64,000 nucleotides of DNA from Brassica napus (taxonomy: Eukaryota; Streptophyta; Magnoliopsida; Brassicales; Brassicaceae): contig NC_063452.1 in the NCBI RefSeq assembly GCF_020379485.1, positions 51,460,439-51,524,438 on the forward strand, read 5' to 3'. The notes under the pieces are model-generated. The model searched no databases. It was given only the letters and a program-made list of their open reading frames with translations, and was not told where the DNA came from. A program made the translations under genes and the position numbers. Shown here one piece after another: positions 23,311 to 34,925 of the stretch. How positions within the stretch are numbered: position 1 is the stretch's first letter; the number at the start of each line of letters is the position of its first letter.

Positions 23311-25275
23311 TCATCTCTTCTGGTGTGGATGGTCCTTCAAAGTTTTGGTGGCCAAGTTTCTGGTCTCCATTAGAGTTGATTCTTCTAGCAACAAAAGATT
23401 ATCCGGTGGGATTTCTTTGAAGGTTTTTTCGTTGCAACCTGAAAAATTCTCAAATTTTTGGACAAAAAGCAAGTACATTATATCTGTGTTCGGACACTGA
23501 TAAAAATAATTTGAAATTTCCAGACTTACTTTGATAGCTTCCACAAGTTGAAGAATGGTTTTCTTCTTTGGACAACTTGTTTTTGTTTGCTGCCTTCTTT
23601 GCAACTTTTGACCATGGTTGTTATGAACTACTTCTTGTATTATTCCTGGATCAAAAATTTTTGGCAAAGAAAAGTGCATTATACCTGGATAATCAAGTGT
23701 CTTGGACGTTTTAAGATCAGAGAAACTTACCTTAAGCCTTGGCTTTTGAACAACACTTAGTTCAATTTTAGGCTTCCACTTGGGAGGTGGTTCATGGCTG
23801 AGCTTATGGTCTGTTTCTTTCCTTGGAACTTCAGTAAGCATATAGCTTTCATTTTTACTCCCTGTACCAAGAACACACATGTCAGTACTAGTATCTCTAG
23901 GTGGTGTTAGACACTTACCTTGGTGGGATACTTTTATGACCGGTTTTGCTTCTTTAAGCAATTTGGACAGCTTGGTGTCTTGAACCTTCTCCTGGTTCAT
24001 CACTAGTGTGGCGCCTGGTGGCTCCTCTCCTTTGAATTCATGCTCTTTAATTCCTGTTACAACACCTTTTGACAAAGACAAGTGCATTACACAAGAATTT
24101 GGAACCAATAAATCAGATTGAATAAAACTATCACTCTTCATAGATAAATCTGTTTTCTTTTCTAGTGATGTTTCTATCAATACTTGCTTAGTAGAAAAAA
24201 CTACAGAATAGTGTCCTTTCTTATGACATCTATAACATGTCTGATATTTTAAATCCTCAGAGTTAGAAGACTTACATTGGTTTGATGGCCCTTCTTTCTT
24301 TGGGTTTAAAATCTCCTTGTCTCTTGAAATTAAATCATGGACAACTTTTGATCTCAACAAGGATGTGGAGATCGTATCTTCCTGGACCACAGGATCTGTC
24401 TTAACATCCTTGGACATAGACAAGTGACTCATACCAGTAGGAGATGATTTATAAACCAATTTATCAAGTATAGGACTTACCTTGGCCTTTTCTTGTAAAA
24501 TCGGTTTGTCTGATTTTTCTTTGTGTCTGGTCAATTTGTCTTGGCTGACAAAGTTCTTCTTCTCCATGGCCTTTGGGACCTCATAAGGTTGGTATTGATC
24601 ATATAAAGCCGTGGACCTCTTATTTGGCCGAATCTGGTCTTGGTGGATTAAGCTTCTATGGCCTTGTTGTGGCGCCATTCTCTTTGCCTCTTTGGAACCA
24701 TGAGTTGGATACCTCCTTGGATAAAGTTCCTGGATTTCAGAACTTGTAAAATCTGGTGCAAACTCATATCTCATGACTTCCTTAAGAGCTCTCCATGTTT
24801 TGATAGTTGGCTCCTTGTAAAACCGCCTATCATCTTCTTATTGTACCCACCATTTAAAGGCATCATCTTTTAGTTGATCAATGGCATAAGACAACCTTTC
24901 CTTTTTCTGGATGTTTTTGTAGTGAAACCACTCATCAAGGTTTCTTTCCCATCTAAGATAACCTCTTTTCCCTGAAAATTTAAAGAGTTCAATCTTATCA
25001 GCAAAAGAGTTATAATCAAACCAAGAATTAACAACATGAAGGTTGTGGGTTTTAGAAGTTGGAGTTTGATTGATCCTTGAAGGATCTGGTGGGTTGGGCT
25101 AGACATAGACAGCCCCTGGTTCATTTCCAAATCTCATTTCTCCTTCATGTGGACGTTGGCCTTGTGCCTTGCTTCTTTTCTCCAACCGAGCAATCTGATT
25201 TTTAAGCTTTGGTAGAGCTTCAAAATGCTGGCTCAGTGTGGCTTCTAGGGCTTGGCCGTGTTCTTTCTCTTCCAT
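23311..25275 (-). pseudogene. Gag-like protein of the nested LTR element, two in-frame stops
   Basis: An ATG at 25275 opens a frame of 655 codons to the TGA/TAA-side end at 23311, interrupted by TAG at 25099-25101 (codon 59) and TAA at 24838-24840 (codon 146). The N-terminus is Glu/Lys-rich and coiled-coil-like. Next comes a retrotransposon gag core (YLRWERNLDEWF, ERLSYAIDQLKDDAFKWW, TWRALKEVMRYEFAP), and a zinc knuckle lies near residue 345 (CYRCHKKGHYSVVF). The fourth zinc ligand is Phe rather than Cys. The long C-terminal half is low in complexity, with repeated MHLSLSK/MSHLSMSK-like segments. Gag would package element RNA; no pol follows. Confidence 0.8.
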
Positions 25276-26328
25276 TGCTTCCTGAAAACAATCTCAAAGA
25301 GCAAGTGAAGGTATGGGAAGCTCTGGTCGAACCAAAATAAAAAAAATGCAATATTGAAACTTAAACTAAACCGAGAGAATATGCAATTATGAACCGAAAT
25401 GAAATAACCTATGCAAAATGATTTTTCTCTTTGGTTTTCTGAATTTAAACTCGAATGAAACTATATAATATGATAAGAAACACAAATGGAAAGAAAATAT
25501 GAAAAACAAACTATCTCTGAATTTTTTTTTTGACTTTTTCTTAAGATGCAACAATTAAACTAACAATATGCAAATGCTATAAACTACAAACAATGCTCTT
25601 AATTTATTTTATTTTTAATGCAGGCACGAAATGTATCACTAATATGATATGAAATAATAAATAGAATGATTTTTTTTTGAAGGATGGATATGCAAAAAAA
25701 GGAAACATATTCAAAATGATTTTTATGGGATTTTTGATTATGAAAACAAAACAAAAAGGAAACTAACAAGAATTTCGAAACTAAATGCAAGTAACATGAA
25801 TCAAACACATCTTTCTTTTTCTTTTTCGTGGTGTTAAAATATGATGAACAGCAAGAACACAAAATTGAAGAAACAAAACTTGAAACAAAGAAACTGTTTT
25901 ATGGGTTTTTGGTTTATAAGATGGAAAAAAAATGCAAGCAATATGAATGATTTTGTTTTTTTTTTTTTGAATGCAAATAACAAACTTATGAAACAAATAT
26001 GGTATGCACGAAATTAATAAAATGCTAGGCCTTTTTATTTTTATTTTTATGCAAGATTCAACCAAGAAACAAATATGGAATGCATATTATTTTTTTAAAA
26101 ATGAGTGCACACAATCTAAAAATGGCAAGTGGAACTGAGGAATGAATGCAAACACAATATGAGATTTATTTTTCAAATTTTCGTGAATCAAATGCAAGAA
26201 ACTTCTTCTTTTCTTAAGAACAATAACATTGCCAAAACTGTTTTTATGGCTTTTTGATTTACTGATGAAACAAATGCAAGGAAGATGAATGACGCAAGGA
26301 TAGAATGGACCTGACTCAAGAACCTTTC
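25276..26328. other. Non-coding leader of the nested LTR element
   Basis: Lies between the primer-binding site and the gag ATG. AT-rich, with recurring ATGCAA, GAAACAAA and poly-T segments and no coding frame with recognisable content. It probably holds the packaging leader. Confidence 0.6.
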
Positions 26329-26341
26329 GGCTCTGATACCA
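26329..26341 (-). promoter_or_regulatory. Primer-binding site, initiator tRNA-Met type
   Basis: The minus strand reads TGGTATCAGAGCC, the standard initiator-tRNA-Met complement, two bases inside the 5' LTR. It sets the element's orientation. Confidence 0.92.
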
Positions 26342-26343
26342 AA

Positions 26344-27737
26344 TGTTACAGGCTAGAAGCTGGGTCGCCCAAATGGTTGTTGGAGGTTCAAATCGGATCA
26401 ACCAAAGATGTGATCTATTGGTCGATATGTATAGAATCTGACTTGATAACCTGAAACCAAATGAAGAATGAATGAGATGAGGATTATGATATGAATAAAA
26501 CAAGAATAATAAAATGAAAGAAAAGATATAATTGGCGGAATCAAGCTGCTGGATGTGTATCACTCTTAGCTTGATCAGATGATGGATTGAAGTGGATTTG
26601 CGGATGAAGGTTTGATTGAATCTCTCAATCTGATGGAATGATGGGGCGATGTGATTGACTCTCTCAATCTGTGTACTGAGCTTATTTGATTTGCACAAAT
26701 AAACTAGACTCACGAAATCAATAGAACAACAAAGAATCTCTCTTTGAATCCTAAAGACCGATATTTTATACAAAGAACAATCTTTGATAAAAAACTGAAT
26801 AAACTTTTTATTAACTTGGTGATTGAGGGTGCTCTTTACAATGCACGTCTAGGAGCTTATATAAGGATCAGAGACAAAGGTCCTAACGTTCTAAAACAAA
26901 TAGAAAAGGAAACAAATCAAGCAAAGTAACAAAATCGGAAACTAGCCGTTGGAGCCTTTTATGGGATTTTGGCTCCAAGTGAGAAACTTGATTCTTCTTG
27001 AACCTGGACGGTTTGAGGGGATAAGAGAGCTTCCTTGGGATCTTCCTGGATGCTTGATAGGTACTGATGTCGTGCCTGATCTGAAGAGAAAAGAGCTGTT
27101 GGACATTAATGTTGGTTTGCTCCAAATAAAGCAGGTTTGAGTAAATGAGGATCCTCCTGTTCTAATGGTTGCTGGTGCATGGTATGAACTTGTAGAACTC
27201 CTCCTGTACGCCTAGAATACCTACTGATTGGTTGAAATGATCTCCTGGTCGCCAATTTCTGGTTTGAAGCTGATTGAACCGGTTAGCTTCCAATTGAGGC
27301 AAGTGTACAACTGGTTTGACCGGTTTTGGAGATTGGATCATAACTTCATAATTACGTGGCCATTTATCCTGATCTTGGGCTTTATGGAAAGCTGATAAAA
27401 TCCTCTTGACTCCTATGATGGGATTTGCTTCATGCCACTTCTTTATTGGGCTTGAATCTTCTTCTAAAGTCGGGTACTCGCAGATGGATGGGCTGAGAGA
27501 CCTTTGACTTGTAAAATTCATAACTTCTTGCTCCGTGAATATTTTGGCCCGATTCAATTTTCCATGGATTCCTTCTTGAGTGTAGAATCCATAAAAATTA
27601 TCCTCGTTATTTTAACCCTCCTAGTTTGTAAGATATGGTATTGTTTTAGTGCACATATGTCATGGTTGGTGTCTTGGCTGGTTGAGTAGGGCTTTGGGTT
27701 GACCTCCGTTTCAGCTACTGGTTTGATGGCCGCATCA
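26344..27737 (-). repeat. 5' LTR (right copy)
   Basis: 1394 bp, collinear with 21744-23113. Because the element reads on the minus strand, this copy supplies the promoter. Open frames seen within either LTR are repeat-derived, not genes. Confidence 0.92.
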
Positions 27738-29803
27738 AGACACCCCTCCTATTCATGTTACAAATGATAGACAAGTTCAAAACTTGCTCGAGATAACCAA
27801 AATGCATGGAGTACGGCTTTGTGTATCAAGCCGTAGCAAGGTGGAAACGGTTTCAGAGTTCAGGGAATAAGATGATGAAGCTGATGAATGTTTTGAAGAT
27901 GATGATGCTGATTTGGAGGATGATGGAGAGGAGGATGATGGGGAGGAGGACGATGGGGAGGAGAATTCTGGTATCCCTATTGTTGCTGAAGCGGATGAGA
28001 ATGGTAAGGATTACAGTGTTTATGGAAAAGTTGAAGATGAGGATGAGGAAGATGATGATATGTGTTTTGAAAATATCAAAAAGATTGAAGGAGGAAGATC
28101 AAATGGTAATAGTATCTATGTCAACCAGAGTTTTGTTAGCAAGGATGCACTGCTTTCAGAGCTGCAGTTGACAGCAGTGAGGTTTAGGTTCTCCTTCAGA
28201 ATATACAAGTCAACGAAAACTCTCCTTGTGACAACATGTCCGGTTAGTGGTTGTCAATGGAAGGTCAGAGCGAGTGTGAAACATGGGACAAACACGTTTT
28301 GGGTAACAAAGTATGTGGAAAAACATACATGCTCAGTGGGAGACCGACTCGCTCAGCGGAGACACTGTACTCCGAAGTATGTTGGTAGGCTTTTCATTGA
28401 TCATGTTGGAATCATTGATGAGTTGAATCCGCAGCATATCACTGATGAAATGAAGAACATGTTTGGCATGATGCTTGATTACCCCACTTCATACAGAACA
28501 CTTTTATATGCACAAACATTGGTGAGAGGATCAACAGAAGATGGGTATTCGCGTCTGCCATCATATCTCGAGCAAATCTCCTTAGTAAATCCCGATACTA
28601 TCACAGTTATAGAACTTGATTCAATCAATAGATTTAAGTATTTATTTCTCTCTTTTGGAGCTTCTATCAAAGGTTTTAAGTATCAGAGAAGAGTCATTGT
28701 GGTGGATGGGACTCACCTAAGTGGGAAGTATGGAGGTGTTTTGTTAGTTGCAGCCGCACAAGATGAGAATTTTCAGATATTTCCATTGGCTTTTGGGATC
28801 GTAGATGCTGAAGATGAACCTTCTTGGGAATGGTTTTTCACAAAATTGGCTAGTTTCGTATCTGATGAGCAGCCTCTGGTGATAGTCTCCGACCGGCACG
28901 CGGCCATTAAAAGTGCGTGTGATAAGGTGTTTCCTTGGGCAACCCGAGGAATATGTTATTATCACCTTCAAGATAACATTGTCAAAAAGTATAAAGGGAA
29001 ACATCTCTTGTACTTGGTGAAAGGTGCTGCTTATGCTCATACAGTTTCAGATTTTGACTGGTACATGGCTGAGATACGGAGTGCAAACCCGGACCTTGCA
29101 ACGTATTTGGAGAATGCCGACGTCAGCCTATGGTCAAGGGTTTATTGTTAGGGGGAAAGGTACAACATAAAGACAAGCAACATCGCTGAATCTATTAATT
29201 CCGCTCTGAAGCGAGCTAGAGGATTTCTGGTTCAGTTCCTGTTGGAGTTCATAAGGGAGAAGCTAGGAAAGTGGTTTTGGAAAAGGAGAGAAGATGCTTT
29301 GAGTCTCCCAACTCAACATAGTCGAGGTGTTGAATACTTGCTTTCTGTTCGATCAGAGATAGCGGATATGATAACGGTACAACCAATTGATGGATGGCGA
29401 TTCTTTGTGAAAGGTGGCAAAGTGGACTGTGTGGTTGATTTGGAACATGGAAAGTATGATTGTGGTGTCTATGCAGTGGAGAAAATACCTTGCTCTCATG
29501 TTATAGCTGCTGGAACATCTGCTGGTTTGAATATCTCCACACTTGTATGTCCAGTGTACTCAAAGGATTTTCTGTTTGCAGGATACTCAGAGAATATATA
29601 TCCTTGTGTTGGACAACAAGTTGGAACGCACATGCTTTCCTCCGGATGAAAAGTGTGGTCCGGGAAGACAGAAGAAATCAAGATGGCAATCTTGGTTGGA
29701 GCTATCCAGGATGAGAGGACGCACACCCCGGAAGCAACACATGGTTTATAGATTCTCAAAATGCAAGGAAACTGGTCATACGAAACCACAATGTAAGAAA
29801 TGA
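27738..29803 (+). pseudogene. MULE (MuDR-type) transposase, main part
   Basis: Continues the frame broken at 21743. In order: a DRQVQNLLEITK segment, an acidic Asp/Glu-rich run (about 27870-28080), and a MuDR DNA-binding region (TTCPVSGCQWKVRASVK). The transposase core follows with D in VVDGTHLSGKYGG (codon near 28705) and D in IVSDRHAAIKSA (28891). A SWIM-type segment ends IPCSHVIAA, and a zinc knuckle closes the protein (KCKETGHTKPQC) before the stop at 29801-29803. Lesions: a TAA at about 27870, a TAG at 29149-29151 in an otherwise open frame, a frameshift between about 29600 and 29640, and Phe in place of the first knuckle Cys. The protein would cut and move MULE ends; this copy is non-functional. 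Confidence 0.85.
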
Positions 29804-29808
29804 TGTGG

Positions 29809-30140
29809 ACGACCTTCAAGTAAGTCATCCAGAAGGTCGTCCAGTTAGTCGTCCAGGGTTTTTTCTTCCAAAAGACCTTCAAGTTAGTCGTCTAGTGTTT
29901 AGTCTTCCAGAAGACCTTCAAGTAAGTCGTCCAGAAGGTCGTCCAGTTAGTCGTCCAGGGTTTTTTCTTCCAGAAGACCTTCAAGTTAGTCGTCCAGTGT
30001 TTAGTCTTCCAGAAGACCTTCAATTAAGTCGTCCAGAAGGTCGTCCCCAGAAGACCTTCAAGTTAGTCGTCCAGTGTTTAGTCTTCCAGAAGACCTTCAA
30101 TTAAGTCGTCCAGAAGGTCGTCCAGTTAATCGTCCAGGGT
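29809..30140. repeat. Tandem array of GTCGTCCAG/AAGACCTTCAAG units
   Basis: Starting right after the transposase stop, units such as CTTCAAGTAAGTCGTCCAG, AAGGTCGTCCAGTTAGTCGT and TTTAGTCTTCCAGAAGACC repeat with spacings of about 75-103 bases. They share the GACGACTTAC/GTAAGTCGTC word of the MULE palindromes. The array keeps a frame open (a repeating GRPVSRPGF peptide), which I take to be incidental. Confidence 0.8.
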
Positions 30141-30434
30141 TTAGTCTATGTATTAAAAATTTGTGTTATGAACTTATCTGTGTCAACTTCTTTGTCAAAT
30201 TGCACTACCAAACAAATTTGAGATGGTCTTGCCCTTTATATTATCCGAAATATAGTTACAAAAGGTCACTGCTCAGAAGACTTTCCAGACTACTTATAGT
30301 TAAGTCGTCCAACATTCCAGACGACTTAACTGTAAGTCTTCTGCGCAGAATATAGTTACAAAATAGGGATCAAGTTCAAATACACACATCAGTCTAATCT
30401 ATCGTACAAAATAATCTAATGAAGCCTATTTACG
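30141..30434. other. Spacer between the MULE transposase array and the Ulp1-like gene
   Basis: Contains one clear palindrome pair (30280-30345, CCAGACTACTTATAG/AGACGACTTAACTG) and no gene. The transposase and Ulp1-like genes are tail to tail across it. Confidence 0.6.
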
Positions 30435-31139
30435 CACCCAGGTTGGCATTCGCACTCATGTGCGTCCGGAAGCTCTTGAAATATATCCACCACCATCTTA
30501 TCCCTCATAGTCTTCCCGTTGGCCTTAGCAAAGTCTTTTTTACTAAACTATATCCCAAGAGCATGACATTCAATGTACTTTAGAGTGTACACGCCACAAT
30601 CACCAGCTCGGGCCGGAGGTATATTGGTCGGTCTCTCATATGTGAATGGCTCCAGGCTGTATTGGGCACGTTGTTCGTCTGAGGAAGCCCATTCAACAAG
30701 CAGATAAGGGACCATGTAGAGAAAATGCTCCATTACTACATCGAGTTCTTCTGGGGAGATAGTGGAACAAATGCTGTCCCAGACGACTATGTGCCTCTTA
30801 GGGATCGATATCCACATAGCAATCCAATGAGTGTCGTTTTAGTTCACTAGCGCATAGACATCATCAATATCCGTCCCCCAAAACTTGTTCGATTGGCAAA
30901 ATGATGGTATAGTGCTTGCATAATAATTTCACGCCCCACCAGGGAGTCTTCTTCCTAAACCGTTCTGATCGGGTTCCGAGTCCTTAAAATCCTTGTAGTT
31001 GAATCTCCATTGCTGAGCAAAGAGATGATCAAGGAAGCACATTCTCTCGCTCTTGAAATGTTGTGGGTTAGCGTAGTACCTCTTCCTCAGCACATTAATC
31101 CAAGCATCAATATGCTGCATATAAAATAGGGTACAAGTC

Positions 31140-31375
31140 AGAAGATATCAGACGACTTACTGGTAAGTCGTCTACGTAGAAGACTTACCAGACGACTTAC
31201 TTGAAATTCGTCTGGTAAGTCTTCTATGTAGACGACTTACCAAACGACTTACTGGTAATTCGTCTGGTAAGTCTTCTATGTAGAGGACTTACCAAACGAC
31301 TTATTGGTAAGTCGTCTACAAAGAAAACTTATCAGTAAGTCATCTAAGTCATACCAGAAGACTTACACAGTCCTC
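31140..31375. repeat. Palindrome cluster inside an intron of the Ulp1-like gene
   Basis: Six or more AGACGACTTAC..GTAAGTCGTCT units joined by TAGACGACTTACCAAACGAC-type spacers, between the protease exon (ends near 31120) and the next exon upstream. Confidence 0.85.
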
Positions 31376-32744
31376 CAGCCACTCTAAGGAGGTCCGGAGG
31401 ATTTGATACCACCAAGTTCTACTTGTACATGGTTTTTTATCGAGAGGTGTTCTATAATGACTGCAAACACAAAATGTTGAAAAACAATCAGTTTTTGTAG
31501 ACTAAAGCAAGCTACTATGGGAAAAGCAAACACTTACGGACAAGTTTTCAACCAATCAGCGAGCTCCTTCAACTTCTTTTTGTCAATTGGTGCAAAAGGA
31601 TTATAGTCTGGATAAAGCTTTTTGTTTGGAATGATCACTTTGGCCGTGCTGTTTGTCGTATAAGGAGATTGCTCTGAGGCAGCAAGTTTCCTTGTTCGAT
31701 CACTCTTTGTACGGCAAAGTGCCAAAGCAGCATCCCTCTTTTCCAGATATCTAGCATCTTCCTTCTGTAAATCCGAAACAGTGGATTGATTTTGTCCAAT
31801 AGAACAAGGCTCGGTTCTGGAGCTTTATCTTTCGAGGAACTAGCATCTGCGGGCACATCTGGACCTTTATCCTCCGGCAAGCTCTTCCTTCCCGCGTTCG
31901 TCCCATTAACACTTTCACTCTGCAATATACAAGATGGGTTTATACAATAATAACCAAAGATCCATTTCAAACAATAATAACCAATGAATTTGTCCAAAGA
32001 TCCATTTCATACACTATAAACAAAGCACACATGTTCTAACATACAAGAAACAAAGCAAATGCAACTTTTCAGTTCTTATTCTTAAGACTTTGTCTAGTCA
32101 ATCTCTTGTTGGGAGAGGATTCGTTACTAACCCCAGGTTCGAGTGTCGGTTTAGGTGGAGGGGTAGTGTTTTGAGCTGATGTCCCTTTCCGTTTTGTGGT
32201 GATACCAACTTTCTTCTCCACAGCTTCCACCCTTTCCGACAGATACTTGATCTTCTTAAGGCACGTCCCAAACCCTTCCCTCATGGCATCAACTATGTCC
32301 TTGAACATGGTTTTAATATCCTCTTTGGTCAACCCACCAACAGTCATATGAACCTCTTCACTAGCCTCTGCAGCTGCCTCTTCAATAGCCACTGCAGCTG
32401 CCTCTTCACTAGCCTCTTCACTAGCCTCTTCACTAGCCTCTTTACGAGCTTTCTTCTGAGGTCTTGGACTGTCTTCTTTCACTACCTTTTTCTTCGCTGG
32501 ACTCACAACTGCCGGCTTTGTATTGACCCAAGTACCGGTGACTTCCCAGCAATCCATGGTCTACTTCCACGGTTTCTTCACAAACATGAGTTTAATTATG
32601 TTCTCCGCGGGCGTGTCCTTAACATCAAACTCCCATTTTGGAAACATTTCACCAATGTCCTTCTAAACAAAGTTGATCACCCTAGTCTGCAGTAAATAGA
32701 AGATATGAACTTAGATATTTGACGGATTAAGAAAGATGGAAAGA

Positions 32745-32934
32745 AAAGACTTCGCAGAAATAAGTCGTCTGGAAAGTCTTCCAGCTGGAAAACTTAGTAG
32801 AAGACTTATAATTAAGTAGTCTGGGTACCCAGACTACTTAATTATAAGTCTTCTACTAAGTCGTTTAGTTGGAAGACTTATCAGACGACTTAATTATAAG
32901 TTTTCTGCGAAGTAGTCCAGATTGCAGTAAATAC
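32745..32934. repeat. Palindrome cluster in the DUF1985-side intron
   Basis: AGACTACTTAATTATAAGTC and related units, with TAAT replacing the usual two-base centre, fill the intron whose donor is at 32934 and whose acceptor is near 32693. Confidence 0.85.
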
Positions 32935-33819
32935 CTGACTGAAGATAGCCTCTTTAAACTGTATGCGTCCTTTACGACCCTTGTAAGCCAGTATCGGTGG
33001 AGACGGATTGTTTGGGAGAGGATTACCATAATTAGCACCCAATTCCAGCAGAGCTGTGTACACCCAGACCTGGAGAGCTTGCACAAACCCATTAATAGTG
33101 TAACAACCCGAAATATCTCTGCCCTTCACAGAGTCCATCAGCACCTTAAACGCGACTCTCCCCCATGGATAATTCTCAAACCATTCTAGCTCCATCACTA
33201 CCCTTGCCATACTAACCCGTGTAGGGATTGAATAGTTTTTCCCTTCAATGTATCCAGTGAAGATGGCAAGGTACGCGAGCCGCTTGCAATCATCCCGATA
33301 CCACCCTTCGCATCTCTCAAATGCTGTTATTATCTCCTGAGTAGATGGCCCAGCTTCAACATGAACTCCAAACATCCCCCAGAAAGAAGTCAACTCCTTT
33401 GTAACAACACAGTGAGGTCTCTCAAGGTCCTCGATGTACTCGTAGTTTAGACCAGTGAGGTTTTCAAACTATAACAGTGAAAACTTCAGAGGTTCTGGAC
33501 CAACGAGACTCCACAGCTCATACTTCTTCTTTATGTCCAGCTGGAAACCGAGCATGTAGTGAACCAGCCTTGAAGCCCAATCAAATCCCAACTCTTGGAA
33601 CTTGATGAAAACTCCCAACTTCAACTCCTTCAGCTCTTCATATTCGTCATCATGAAGAGCTTTCTTTAAAGCAGTATGCAACGTCCAACAAGTATGATAT
33701 GAAATGCTATGCACTGCGGGGGGGCTCTTCCCTTAATGTATGTATCCTACGGGGGAGTTCTGGTATATCCATTTTTTTCCTGCAAAACAATCAAAGACAA
33801 CCATCTTAAAACAATCAAA

Positions 33820-33985
33820 GACTTATAATTAAGTCGTCTGGCAAGTTTTCCAGCAGAAAGAATAATAATTAAGTCGTCTGGTGAAAGACTTTGCAGACGA
33901 CTTAATTATAAGTCTTCCAAGACTTCCAACTGGAAGACCTTGCAGACGACTTAATTATAAGTCTTCCAAGACTTCCAGTAGAACA
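33820..33985. repeat. Palindrome cluster in a 5' intron of the Ulp1-like gene
   Basis: GACGACTTAATTATAAGTCT units and GTCTTCCAAGACTTCCA spacers, a third intron occupied by the same repeat family. Confidence 0.85.
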
Positions 33986-34436
33986 TTTTAAAGCAGATCT
34001 GAAAATTCGGAGAAGATATAGTCGCCTTCGACATAACGGTTATATATCTGCAAAAATAGACGTGAAAAAAGAACGAGTGTATAAATTGATAGGGACAATG
34101 TTTTATGTTCATATTTTCCTCAATCAATCACTCGACAGTAAGAGATATAACTTACCGGCGGCGGAGTTCAACGAGACGCCTCTGAGAGAATGTGCGCTAG
34201 GGTTTCCTCTCAGATCTTATATAGAGGAAGCAGCTGTGAGAACGGTGGTGAGAACGGTGGTGAGAACGACGGTGATAACGGCGGAGAGATAACCGACGGT
34301 GATAACGGCGGAGAGAAACGGCGTTAGGGTTTTCTGAATTTCGCGAAACAGTGAATAAAAAAAACACCTTATATATGTCCGGTAAATAATCCGGTTAGGT
34401 TTAAAAGTACATTGAAAAATTAAAGGTTCGGTCCGG

Positions 34437-34925
34437 TTTGGACGACTTACTAGTAAGTCGTCTGTTGAATACTGTACATCAGACGACTTACTAGTAAGTC
34501 GTCCCATACCCTAAATTTAACCCCTAAACTAAATTGACTAAATTAACTAACTAACCACGTTATAAAGCCGTAGTTATACTTAAATAGTGTTTACTATACA
34601 CAGAAATAAACACACTTAGGTAAATTTTAAAGTTTTCAAAAAAATATTTATGCATTCCAAAATCTAACCCTAAGAACACATACAATACTACAACATATGT
34701 TGGCAAAACCTAAACCAAAGAATATCATGACTCACTACTTTTACTCATCTATGTTGAAAACAATTAACTTTTGTTATATCTTAATTTATATCTCTTAAAA
34801 TATATATTAATTATATGATTTCAATTTTTCACTTATCAAAATATTTTTTACAAAAATTTTAAATTATTTTTAAGTAGAACTAGTCCAGACGACCTTCCAG
34901 TAAGTCGTCTGGACAGACGACTTAC
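34437..34925. repeat. Palindromes near the right end of the MULE
   Basis: GACGACTTACTAGTAAGTCG at about 34440 and 34483 are near-perfect palindromes. A further pair (GACGACCTTCCAGTAAGTCG and AGACGACTTACGG) lies at 34886-34925. They mirror those at the left end and lie upstream of the Ulp1-like promoter. Confidence 0.8.

Larger units (their letters stand above)
21744..27737 (-). mobile_element. Non-autonomous LTR retrotransposon nested in the MULE transposase
   Basis: Direct LTRs at 21744-23113 and 26344-27737 start TGTTACAGGCT and end GGCCGCATCA on the plus strand. They are flanked by a perfect 5-bp TSD, AGACA (21739-21743 and 27738-27742). On the minus strand the initiator-Met primer site lies inside the right LTR and a polypurine tract inside the left LTR, so the element reads right to left. 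The 3.2-kb interior codes only for a gag-like protein, with no protease, reverse transcriptase, RNase H or integrase. It must rely on enzymes from another element. Confidence 0.92.
30435..34220 (-). pseudogene. DUF1985-Ulp1 (C48) protease-like gene of the MULE
   Basis: A spliced minus-strand gene. A TATA box (CTATATAAG, about 34217-34225) precedes a leader with a GTAAG donor near 34153. Then come a DUF1985 region (32936-33774: GFDWASRLVHYMLGF, RLAYLAIFTGYIEGK), a Lys/Glu/Ala-rich linker with EASEEASEEA repeats (about 32085-32690), and a second linker (31534-31920). The C48 peptidase end follows (30435-31120) with H in NDTHWIAMW, D in VVWDSI and C in GDCGVYTLKYIECH. Ulp1-family enzymes remove SUMO. 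The triad survives, but the frame is broken: a C7 frameshift near 33717-33723, TAG at 33469-33471, further stops near 32665 and 32560, a frameshift near 31760, and stops near 30927, 30840 and 30548. Introns contain the MULE palindromes. Confidence 0.8.

Noticed and set aside
22951..23760. Plus-strand frames across 23231-23760
   Set aside because: They overlap the minus-strand gag frame and the LTR and have no homology. They are antisense shadows.
29805..30104. The GRPVSRPGF-type repeat protein as a real C-terminal extension
   Set aside because: The peptide repeat is a by-product of the DNA repeat array downstream of the transposase stop.
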